Shown here piece by piece: positions 1 through 7,315 of a DNA stretch of 64,000 nt. This DNA is from Streptomyces coacervatus. Its GTDB lineage: Bacteria > Actinomycetota > Actinomycetes > Streptomycetales > Streptomycetaceae. Where the stretch lies: assembly GCF_029223485.1 (NCBI RefSeq), contig NZ_JARHTP010000003.1, positions 496,001 through 560,000 on the forward strand, written 5' to 3'. Both the position numbers and the translations under genes were made by a program. Below the pieces are notes generated by a model. The model saw only the letters and a program-made list of their open reading frames with translations, ran no database searches and was not told the DNA's origin. Within the stretch, counting starts at the first letter, position 1. The number at the start of each line of letters is the position of its first letter.

Positions 1-452
1 CTCCACTGGAAGCCGACGACGTTCACCGTCACATCGGGCTTCTTGTCGGTGAGACTGAGCAGCTTCGACTCGTCGCGGGCCGTGAAGTAGAACAGCACCG
101 AGACGATGACGAGCGGAACCACCGTGTACAGCGCCTCGATCGGCATGTTGTACCGGGTCTGCGGAGGAACCTCGACCTTGGTCCGGCTGCGCCTGTGGAA
201 CATCGCGCTCCACAGGATCAGACCCCACACCAGCACGCCGGTGGCCAGCGCGGCAGCCCAGGAGCCCTGCCAGAGGGAGAGGATCCGCGGAGCCTCTTCC
301 GTGGTCGGGGTGGGCATACCAAGGCGGGGGAAGTCTTCCCAGTTGTACGAGCAACCGGTGGCTGTCGCCAGGACCAGGCCCGCAGTCATTGCCTGCAGCA
401 GCTTCCGCCGCATCGGGCGCCGCGGCGAGCGGTCGGAGCCGTTGGGACTCAC
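1..452 (-). CDS. ctaC: Cytochrome c oxidase subunit II, N-terminal part (cut by window edge)
   Basis: Subunit II of the aa3-type cytochrome oxidase accepts electrons from cytochrome c at its CuA site and passes them to subunit I. Only the first 150 residues are in the window, so the CuA domain is not visible. The GTG start at 452 follows GGAAGG with a 6-nt gap. The product starts with a lipoprotein signal peptide (lipobox ATGC, Cys34), then two membrane spans (about residues 62-84 and 108-125) separated by a basic loop, followed by the start of the cupredoxin domain (VTVNVVGFQW). This lipobox plus two-span hairpin layout is typical of actinobacterial subunit II. The subunit I gene would be expected just off the left edge. 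Confidence 0.93.
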   Translation of the reverse strand, partial: MSPNGSDRSPRRPMRRKLLQAMTAGLVLATATGCSYNWEDFPRLGMPTPTTEEAPRILSLWQGSWAAALATGVLVWGLILWSAMFHRRSRTKVEVPPQTRYNMPIEALYTVVPLVIVSVLFYFTARDESKLLSLTDKKPDVTVNVVGFQW

Positions 453-637
453 GTAGCGCCTTCCCGAGAGTCTCGCCCGCGCGGATTGGCTGCGGCCTGC
501 CTTCTTCGGTGGTCGGTCGCCGCCCTGCGTCGGGCAGGGGTTTGGATGTTTATGCGGACCAAACCCTAGCCGACGCTCTCCGAGGGTTCGCGGGGAGGGG
601 TGCCTAGTCACTCCGTGGGTTCGCTGGATTGGCGGGT

Positions 638-680
638 GCGGGTGCGTTGTGGCTTGTCGCGCAGTTCCCCGCGCCCCTAA
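638..680 (+). repeat. Interspersed repeat family 1, copy a (short form)
   Basis: Carries the core CGCAGTTCCCCGCGCCCC preceded by GCGGGTGCGT. The same core is found at about 45218, 54572 (minus) and 59545. It lies between ctaC and the desulfurase gene, just upstream of the latter's preferred start, which is one reason to reject a more upstream start. Confidence 0.8.
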
Positions 681-717
681 ACGCCTGTTGCCCTGCCCCA
701 CGTTTTACGGTTGCCGT

Positions 718-2094
718 GTGTCCTACTTTGACGCTGCATCTGCTGCTCCTCTCCATCCCGTTGCCCGTCAGGCGCTGTTGGCCTCACTTGATGAAGGGTG
801 GGCTGACCCTGCACGCCTGTATCGGGAAGGGCGGCGGGCTCGGATGCTCCTGGATGCGGCTCGGGAGGCCGCTGCCGAGGCTGTGGGGTGCCGTCCCGAC
901 GAGCTGGTCTTCACCTCATCCGGCACGCGGGCCGTACACACCGGTGTCGCGGGGGCGTTGGCCGGGCGTCACCGGATTGGGCGTCACCTGATCGTGTCGG
1001 CGGTCGAACATTCCTCGGTGCTGCATGCGGCTGACGCGCATGAGGCCGGGGGTGGGAGCGTCACGCAGGTCGGGGTGGACCGGAAGGGCAGGGTGACGCC
1101 GGAGTCGTACGCCGGCGCCCTGCGCCCGGACACCGCTCTGGCCTGCCTCCAGTCCGCCAACCACGAGGTGGGGACCGTGCAGCCGGTGGCCGAGGTGGCC
1201 GCCCTGTGCCGGGACGCCGGGGTGCCGTTGCTCGTGGATGCTGCGCAGTCGTTGGGGTGGGGGCCGGTCGAAGGGGACTGGTCCGTGCTGGCCGCCAGTG
1301 CGCACAAATGGGGCGGGCCCTCGGGGGTGGGGCTGCTCGTTGTGCGGAAAGGGGTGCGGTTTGCGCCGCAAGGACCCGCGGACGAGCGGGAGTCGGGGCG
1401 GGCCGCCGGGTTCGAGAATCTGCCCGCCATCGTGGCGGCGGCCGCCTCGCTGCGGGCGGTGCGGGCCGCGGCGGAGCAAGAGGCGGTACTGCTGCGGGAG
1501 CTGACGGAGCGGATCCGGGTGCGGGTGCCGCAGTCGGTGCCGGATGTGGAGGTGGTCGGGGATCCGGAGCGGCGGCTGCCGGGGATCGTCACCTTCTCCT
1601 GTCTCTATGTCGACGGGGAGACACTGCTGCATGAGCTGGACCGGGAGGGTTTCTCCGTCTCGTCCGGATCGTCCTGCACCAGCAGCACGCTGACGCCCAG
1701 CCATGTGCTGAAGGCGATGGGTGTGCTGAGTGAGGGGAATGTGCGGGTTTCGCTGCCGATGGGGACGGCGGAGGAGGACGTCGAGCGGTTCCTGGCGGTG
1801 CTGCCGGGGGCGGTGGCGGGGGTGCGGGAGAAGCTGGGGGCGCCGGCTGTGGCGGCGACCGTGCAGCGCGACGTCCTGGTCGTCGACGCCCTCGGCAAGC
1901 GCTGCCCGATCCCCGTCATCGAACTCGCCAAGGTCATCGGGGACGTGCCGGTGGGCGGCACGGTGCGGGTCCTGTCCGACGACGAGGCCGCGCGGCTCGA
2001 CATCCCGGCCTGGTGCGAGATGCGGGGGCAGGAGTACGTCGGTGAGGAGCCGGCGGACCGGGGCTCGGCCTATACGGTCCGCCGGGTGTCGTAG
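718..2094 (+). CDS. Cysteine desulfurase (class V aminotransferase) fused to a TusA-like domain
   Basis: PLP enzyme of the NifS/IscS type that removes sulfur from cysteine, with a C-terminal sulfur-carrier domain. In the 458-residue product the PLP lysine is Lys197 (SAHKWGG), the cofactor aspartate is Asp174 (DAAQ), and the persulfide cysteine is Cys320 in a flexible SSGSSCTSS loop. Residues 385-458 form a TusA/SirA domain with the signature GKRCPIPVIELAK (Cys396). The fusion would allow direct transfer of sulfane sulfur from Cys320 to Cys396; that is inference. The GTG start at 718 was chosen because an upstream ATG in frame (649) would make the N-terminus read through an intergenic repeat. 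The genes around it include Fe-S proteins (ErpA-type, NadA), consistent with a role in sulfur supply. Confidence 0.9.
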   Translation: MSYFDAASAAPLHPVARQALLASLDEGWADPARLYREGRRARMLLDAAREAAAEAVGCRPDELVFTSSGTRAVHTGVAGALAGRHRIGRHLIVSAVEHSSVLHAADAHEAGGGSVTQVGVDRKGRVTPESYAGALRPDTALACLQSANHEVGTVQPVAEVAALCRDAGVPLLVDAAQSLGWGPVEGDWSVLAASAHKWGGPSGVGLLVVRKGVRFAPQGPADERESGRAAGFENLPAIVAAAASLRAVRAAAEQEAVLLRELTERIRVRVPQSVPDVEVVGDPERRLPGIVTFSCLYVDGETLLHELDREGFSVSSGSSCTSSTLTPSHVLKAMGVLSEGNVRVSLPMGTAEEDVERFLAVLPGAVAGVREKLGAPAVAATVQRDVLVVDALGKRCPIPVIELAKVIGDVPVGGTVRVLSDDEAARLDIPAWCEMRGQEYVGEEPADRGSAYTVRRVS

Positions 2095-2106
2095 ACCCTC
2101 GGAGAG

Positions 2107-3081
2107 TTACGCCAGGTACTTCTGGACCTCCGCGGCGGCCTCGTCGCCGTACGCCTTGGTGAAGCGGTCCATGAAGTGGGCGCGGCGCAGCTGGTACTCC
2201 TGGGTGCCGACCGTCTCGATGACCAGGGTGGCGAGCATGCAGCCGACCTGGGCGGCGCGTTCCAGGGAGACGCCCCAGGCGAGGCCGGAGAGGAAGCCGG
2301 CGCGGAAGGCGTCGCCGACACCCGTGGGGTCGGCCTTGCGCTCCTCCTCCGCGCAGCCGACCTCGATCGGGTTCTCGCCGTCCCGCTCGATACGGACGCC
2401 GCGGGCGCCGAGGGTGGTGACGCGGTGGCCGACCTTGGCGAGGATCTCGGTGTCCGTCCAGCCCGTCTTGGACTCGATGAGGCCCTTCTCGTACTCGTTC
2501 GAGAAGAGGTAGGTGGCGCCCTCCAGCAGTATCCGGATCTCGTCGCCGTTCATCCGGGCGATCTGCTGGGAGAAGTCGGCGGCGAAGGGGATCTGGCGGG
2601 AGCGGCACTCCTCGGTGTGGCGGAGCATCGCCTCCGGGTCGTCGGCGCCGATCAGGACCAGGTCGAGGCCGCCGACGCGGTCCGCGACGGTCTTCAGCTC
2701 GATCTGGCGGGCCTCGCTCATCGCGCCCGTGTAGAAGGAGCCGATCTGGTTGTGGTCGGCGTCCGTGGTGCACACGAAGCGGGCGGTGTGCAGGGTCTCG
2801 GAGATACGGACCGAGTCGGTGTCGACGCCGTGCCGGTCCAGCCAGGCGCGGTACTCGTCGAAGTCGAAGCCGGCGGCGCCGACCAGGATCGGGGTCGTGC
2901 CGAGCTGACCCATGCCGAAGGCGATGTTGGCGCCGACGCCGCCCCGGCGTACGTCGAGGTTGTCGACCAGGAAGGAGAGCGAGACCGTGTGCAGCTGGTC
3001 CGCGACGAGCTGGTCGGCGAAACGGCCGGGGAAGGTCATGAGGTGGTCGGTGGCGATGGAGCCGGTGACTGCGATGCGCAC
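2107..3081 (-). CDS. adoK: Adenosine kinase, PfkB/ribokinase family
   Basis: Phosphorylates adenosine to AMP in purine salvage. The 324-residue length and many sequence stretches (the N-terminus ITGSIATDHLM-like, SLSFLVD, GAMSEAR, FAADFSQQ, TGTQE-like) match the unusual bacterial adenosine kinase of Mycobacterium tuberculosis as I remember it. PfkB signatures are present: RGGVGANIAFG near residue 46 for sugar binding and DPTGVGDAFRAG at 251-262 with catalytic Asp257. It runs convergent with the desulfurase gene, the stop codons being only 12 bp apart. Other PfkB sugar kinases are possible but the overall similarity favours adenosine. Confidence 0.88.
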   Translation of the reverse strand: MRIAVTGSIATDHLMTFPGRFADQLVADQLHTVSLSFLVDNLDVRRGGVGANIAFGMGQLGTTPILVGAAGFDFDEYRAWLDRHGVDTDSVRISETLHTARFVCTTDADHNQIGSFYTGAMSEARQIELKTVADRVGGLDLVLIGADDPEAMLRHTEECRSRQIPFAADFSQQIARMNGDEIRILLEGATYLFSNEYEKGLIESKTGWTDTEILAKVGHRVTTLGARGVRIERDGENPIEVGCAEEERKADPTGVGDAFRAGFLSGLAWGVSLERAAQVGCMLATLVIETVGTQEYQLRRAHFMDRFTKAYGDEAAAEVQKYLA

Positions 3082-3218
3082 GGCGGGGACTCTCCTGTGG
3101 GAGACGGGAGGGCGGATTGACAGTTCACGCTACCGGGTCGTAGCCGGGCTCTGAAGTGGCCAAAACTACCTGATAGTAGATCTTTCTTCGCGGGCCTCTG
3201 CGTGCATACGGTTCCGCT

Positions 3219-3428
3219 ATGACGAACCTCAAGGTCCATGCCCCGGCCCCGGTCGACCTGGAAGGCGACCTCGCGTCGCTGCGTGGCGACTGTGCCCGGA
3301 TGGTCCCCCACTGGGCCGCTCCCGACCGCATCACTTCCCTCCCGGTCTCTCCGTCACTCATCCACGGCGTGACCGTGCCGCCGAAGTCGGCCCGTCTGCT
3401 GGACTCGATGTCGGACTACGGCGACTGA
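3219..3428 (+). CDS. Small conserved-looking hypothetical protein, 69 aa
   Basis: I do not recognise the family. The 69-residue product is soluble, has no signal peptide or membrane span, and ends in an acidic SMSDYGD tail. Third codon positions are almost all G or C over its whole length, which supports real coding. No strong ribosome-binding site precedes the ATG. It is transcribed divergently from adoK, with an AT-rich stretch near 3160-3190 that could hold promoters for both directions. Confidence 0.6.
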   Translation: MTNLKVHAPAPVDLEGDLASLRGDCARMVPHWAAPDRITSLPVSPSLIHGVTVPPKSARLLDSMSDYGD

Positions 3429-3643
3429 GCAGAGGTTTGTAGTCCGGTGCGGCCCGGTGGCCCGGGCCGGCGCATTCGACCCGGTGACACGGGTCGGCGC
3501 ACTTGAAGGGAACCGCGCGCTCCCCCGCTGCGTCCCATCGCCGTCCCCCGTGAAGGGGATGTGCGATACGACCCTCCAGCAGGCCGTTTTGACAGGGCCG
3601 GGTCAGGGTCACAGGACAGCTGTGCAGCCGAAGGAGCGATGCG

Positions 3644-5362
3644 GTGAACACCGAGCGACCCGACAACGACGCCCCGGACGAGGACGGTGGCGTCGGCGCC
3701 GCCGGTTCCGCCGAGGAGCAGGGTGCCGTGGAAGGGCAGGGGGAGGAAGCGGGCGCGGAAGCCATCCGTGCCGAGGTCGAGAAGACCCCCGTGGTCGAGA
3801 AGGCCGAGGTCACCGGGGCTCCGACGGCCGACGGGGATGACGCCGACATTCCCGATGCCACCCCCGATCCGGACGCGGAGCAGCCCCGTCCGTCCCGCCG
3901 CCGCTCCCCCGTGCTCATCGCCTCCGTCGCCGCTGCCGTGCTGCTGGTGGGAGGCGGCGGGGCGTACCTCGCCGCATCTGCCTCCGGCGGGTCAGGAGGT
4001 CGTACGGACTCCGGGTCGTCCGGCGACGGCAGCACTCCCCCGCCGCTTGCGCTCGACGGTTACTCCGAGGGCGGTACGAACGGGATCGCGCCCGGGGAGC
4101 CCAACCCGTACGGCGTGAGGTACAAGCTCGCCGGCAGCGTCCCCGACGGCCCCGGCTCCGCACCCGTGTACCGGGCGACGGGCGAGGTCAGCAAGGACGA
4201 GGTGGCGCGGCTGGCGAAGGCCCTCGGGCTGGACGGGACGCCGGTGTCGCAGGGGCAGGCCTGGCAGGTCGGGCCGGACAAGGACGGTTCCGGGCCGAGC
4301 CTCGTGGTGGACAAGCAGGCGCCCGGGACATGGACGTTCCATCGGTACGCGGCCGGCACCGACGCCTGTCAGAGCGTCACCGCGTGTACGAAGGATCCCG
4401 CGAACCCGGCCGGCGACACGGTGAGCGAGGCCGCCGCGAAGAAGGCCGCGGCACCGGTGCTGAAGGCGGTCGGCCAGGACGATGCCAAGGTGGACGCGAG
4501 CCAGGTCATGGGCGCTCAGCGGGTGGTGAATGCGAACCCCCTGGTCGGCGGGTTGCCCACATACGGCTGGACGACCGGGCTGACCGTCGGCGCCCAGGGC
4601 GAAGTGGTCGGCGGCAGCGGGCAGTTGAAGGCGCCGGTGAAGGGCGACACGTACCCCGTACTGGGCGCGCAGAAGACGCTGGACCTGATGAACGCGGCAC
4701 CCACGACCGACCACCGCATGGGCATCGGCGGCTGCGCCAGCGCCGTACCGCTGAAGGACCGGCTGGAGGCGCCGTGCGGGCAGTCCACGTCGGGGGCGAG
4801 CGGGTCGCCGCAGAAGCAGCCGGCGAGGGAGACCGTCACCGTCGGGGGCGCGGTCTTCGGGCTGGCCGTGCATTCGGTGAACGGGCGGCAGGCGCTGGTG
4901 CCGTCATGGCTGTTCCAGGTGAAGGGCGCGGGCGCGCAGAACGGCTTCACGGTGACGTATCCGGCCGTCGACCCGAAGTACCTGGCGTCGAACTCGCCCT
5001 CCGGGGCGCCCACCCCTTCGGCGAGCGCGCCGAGCGGCCGGCCGACCACGGCGCCGACCACCCGTGACATCAAGGTGGACAGCTACACGGCCGACGGCAC
5101 GGATCTGACCGTGACCTTCACCGGCGGGGTGTGCGGCGACTACGCCGCGAAGGCGAGCGAGAGCGCCGACAAGGTGACCGTCACGGTGACCGAGACGCCG
5201 TGGAAGGGCAAGATCTGCGTCATGATCGCCAAGGAGATGACGCGGACCGTGCACCTGGACAAGCCGCTCGGTGACCGCACGGTCGTGGGCTCGGACGGCA
5301 AGGAGATCACGCAGCCGCACCCGGGGGCGCGGCTGCCGCGGACCACGGCCGGGGTGCAGTAG
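3644..5362 (+). CDS. Single-span membrane protein with large extracytoplasmic region
   Basis: Function unknown. The GTG start at 3644 follows AAGGAG by 7 nt. The 572-residue product has an acidic, disordered cytoplasmic N-terminus (residues 1-84), a cluster of arginines (RPSRRR), one membrane span (about 88-111), a Gly/Ser-rich linker and a long extracytoplasmic part. The outer part contains four cysteine pairs or singles (CQSVTAC, GGCASA, APCG, GGVCGD, GKICVM) and a Thr/Pro/Ser-rich spacer around residue 470 before a last beta-rich domain. It looks like a surface-exposed, type II-oriented protein. It is alone on its strand and ends at a strong hairpin. Confidence 0.85.
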   Translation: MNTERPDNDAPDEDGGVGAAGSAEEQGAVEGQGEEAGAEAIRAEVEKTPVVEKAEVTGAPTADGDDADIPDATPDPDAEQPRPSRRRSPVLIASVAAAVLLVGGGGAYLAASASGGSGGRTDSGSSGDGSTPPPLALDGYSEGGTNGIAPGEPNPYGVRYKLAGSVPDGPGSAPVYRATGEVSKDEVARLAKALGLDGTPVSQGQAWQVGPDKDGSGPSLVVDKQAPGTWTFHRYAAGTDACQSVTACTKDPANPAGDTVSEAAAKKAAAPVLKAVGQDDAKVDASQVMGAQRVVNANPLVGGLPTYGWTTGLTVGAQGEVVGGSGQLKAPVKGDTYPVLGAQKTLDLMNAAPTTDHRMGIGGCASAVPLKDRLEAPCGQSTSGASGSPQKQPARETVTVGGAVFGLAVHSVNGRQALVPSWLFQVKGAGAQNGFTVTYPAVDPKYLASNSPSGAPTPSASAPSGRPTTAPTTRDIKVDSYTADGTDLTVTFTGGVCGDYAAKASESADKVTVTVTETPWKGKICVMIAKEMTRTVHLDKPLGDRTVVGSDGKEITQPHPGARLPRTTAGVQ

Positions 5363-5381
5363 GGCCTGTCCGGCGGATACA

Positions 5382-5420
5382 CGAAGGCGGCGGCCCTGTC
5401 GGAGGGGGCCGCCGCCTTCG
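5382..5420. terminator. Bidirectional hairpin terminator
   Basis: Perfect 15-bp stem (5382-5396 with 5406-5420, CGAAGGCGGCGGCCC and its complement) around a 9-nt loop. It lies between the convergent ends of the membrane protein gene (5362) and the ErpA-type gene (5451), so it can serve both. Confidence 0.85.
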
Positions 5421-5450
5421 GCTTGTTCAGTTGTTCAGCAAGCCGGGGGC

Positions 5451-5807
5451 TCAGCTGAAGGAGTCGCCGCAGGCGCAGGAGCCCGTCGCGTTCGGGTTGT
5501 CGATCGTGAAGCCCTGCTTCTCGATCGTGTCGACGAAGTCGATCGAGGCGCCGCCCAGGTACGGGGCGCTCATACGGTCGGTGACGACCTTGACGCCGCC
5601 GAAGTCCTTGACCACGTCTCCGTCGAGGGAGCGCTCGTCGAAGAAGAGCTGGTAGCGCAGGCCGGAGCAGCCGCCGGGCTGAACGGCGACGCGCAGGGCC
5701 AGGTCGTCACGGCCTTCCTGGTCGAGCAGGGCCTTGACCTTCGCCGCGGCGGCGTCGGACAGGATGATGCCGTCGGTGACGGTGCTGGTCTCGTCCGATA
5801 CGGACAT
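5451..5807 (-). CDS. erpA: Iron-sulfur cluster insertion protein, HesB/IscA/ErpA family
   Basis: A-type carrier that delivers Fe-S clusters to target enzymes. The 118-residue product has the three invariant cysteines of the family: Cys47 in GGCSGL and Cys111 and Cys113 in GSCACGDSF near the C-terminus. It is transcribed divergently from nadA, whose product needs a 4Fe-4S cluster; this placement suggests nadA as a client, which is inference. The start is ATG 5807 with a purine-rich sequence (GGGAGAGATGTAG) just upstream. Confidence 0.93.
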   Translation of the reverse strand: MSVSDETSTVTDGIILSDAAAAKVKALLDQEGRDDLALRVAVQPGGCSGLRYQLFFDERSLDGDVVKDFGGVKVVTDRMSAPYLGGASIDFVDTIEKQGFTIDNPNATGSCACGDSFS

Positions 5808-5990
5808 CTACATCTCTCCCGGGTTGTACGGAGACTGCTTGCCGACGGTTGCAACCGTCGGGGCCGCGGATTCATTCCGGGCCGGGCAACTTGTCTTTTC
5901 GCCTGTTCTTTCATGCTCGCACATGCGAGGCGCAGCGAACAGCGGCCCAAAGGTCCCCGGCCGGTGCGGCACCGGGATTCATGTCACATC

Positions 5991-6043
5991 GACGCTATGA
6001 CCATCGTCAAAGTGACGTGAAGCGGGTTATGATAGATAGCGTC
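5991..6043 (+). promoter_or_regulatory. Candidate nadA promoter inside an inverted repeat
   Basis: GACGCTAT (5991-5998) and its exact complement ATAGCGTC (6036-6043) flank a promoter-like pair: TCGTCA at 6004-6009 and TATGAT at 6028-6033, spacing 18. The region is markedly AT-rich for this genome. A regulator binding both arms would cover the promoter. The regulator is not identifiable from sequence. Confidence 0.5.
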
Positions 6044-6100
6044 AGTTCGACGAAAAGCACTCCCGCAGAGAATATCCGCAGAACAGAAAGGGTGCGTGTC

Positions 6101-7297
6101 GTGACCACCGCCCAGACCACGGAGCTCGACGTACAGCCGACTCCGCTCGCCCTGCTGCTGCTCGGCCGCGAGGCCGACCCGAAGAGCGAGCGGGGCGTCG
6201 AGTGTCCCGGTGACCTGCCCTCGCCGTCCGACCCGGACCTGGTGGCCCGCGCCCGTGCGGCCAAGGAGAAGCTCGGCGACAAGGTCTTCGTGCTCGGCCA
6301 CCACTACCAGCGCGACGAGGTCATCCAGTTCGCCGACGTCACGGGTGACTCCTTCAAGCTGGCCCGGGACGCGGCGGCGCGTCCGGAGGCCGAGTACATC
6401 GTGTTCTGCGGTGTGCACTTCATGGCGGAGTCCGCGGACATCCTGACGTCCGACGACCAGAAGGTGGTCCTGCCGGACCTGGCGGCCGGATGCTCGATGG
6501 CCGACATGGCCACCGCCGAGCAGGTCGCCGAGTGCTGGGACGTGCTGACCGAGGCCGGGATCGCCGAGCAGGTCGTACCGGTCTCGTACATGAACTCCTC
6601 CGCGGACATCAAGGCGTTCACGGGCAAGCACGGCGGCACGATCTGTACGTCGTCGAATGCCCAGAAGGCCCTGGAGTGGGCCTTCGAGCAGGGCGAGCCC
6701 AATTCAACAAAGGTGCTGTTCCTGCCGGACCAGCACCTGGGCCGCAACACCGCCGTCCGCGACATGGGCATGTCCCTGGAGGACTGCGTCGTCTACAACC
6801 CGCACAAGCCGAACGGCGGGCTGACCGCCGACCAGCTGCGCGCCGCGAAGATGATCCTTTGGCGCGGTCACTGCTCGGTGCACGGCCGCTTCAGCCTGGA
6901 GTCGGTGGAGGACGTGCGCGCCCGGATCCCCGGTGTGAACGTGCTGGTCCACCCCGAGTGCAAGCACGAGGTCGTCGCCGCGGCCGACTACGTCGGCTCG
7001 ACGGAGTACATCATCAAGGCCCTGGAGGCGGCTCCGGCGGGCTCCAAGTGGGCCATCGGTACGGAGCTCAATCTCGTACGCCGCCTCGCGAACCGTTTCG
7101 CGCCCGAGGGCAAGGAGATCGTCTTCCTCGACAAGACGGTCTGCTTCTGCTCGACCATGAACCGCATCGACCTGCCCCACCTGGTCTGGGCCCTGGAGTC
7201 GCTGGCCGAGGGGAACCTGGTCAACCGGATCGAGGTCGACAAGGAGACCGAGGCGTTCGCGAAGCTGGCGCTGGAGCGGATGCTGGCGCTGCCGTAG
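6101..7297 (+). CDS. nadA: Quinolinate synthase A
   Basis: Condenses iminoaspartate with dihydroxyacetone phosphate to quinolinate in de novo NAD synthesis. The 398-residue product has the family hallmarks: GHHYQRDEVIQFAD, FCGVHFMAESADIL, the YxNSSA motif, GHCSVH and TVCFCSTM. The cysteines in CGVHFM (Cys103), GHCSVH and the CFC motif are the expected 4Fe-4S ligands. GTG 6101 was chosen as start because it follows a purine-rich AGAAAGGG and begins a plausible N-terminus; the same frame stays open upstream but through promoter sequence. No nadB or nadC is adjacent. Confidence 0.95.
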   Translation: MTTAQTTELDVQPTPLALLLLGREADPKSERGVECPGDLPSPSDPDLVARARAAKEKLGDKVFVLGHHYQRDEVIQFADVTGDSFKLARDAAARPEAEYIVFCGVHFMAESADILTSDDQKVVLPDLAAGCSMADMATAEQVAECWDVLTEAGIAEQVVPVSYMNSSADIKAFTGKHGGTICTSSNAQKALEWAFEQGEPNSTKVLFLPDQHLGRNTAVRDMGMSLEDCVVYNPHKPNGGLTADQLRAAKMILWRGHCSVHGRFSLESVEDVRARIPGVNVLVHPECKHEVVAAADYVGSTEYIIKALEAAPAGSKWAIGTELNLVRRLANRFAPEGKEIVFLDKTVCFCSTMNRIDLPHLVWALESLAEGNLVNRIEVDKETEAFAKLALERMLALP

Positions 7298-7315
7298 GGC
7301 CCGTGCGACCTTTGC

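Noticed and set aside
649..717. N-terminal extension of the desulfurase from ATG 649
   Set aside because: The extra residues are encoded by an intergenic repeat that occurs at other places in the window.
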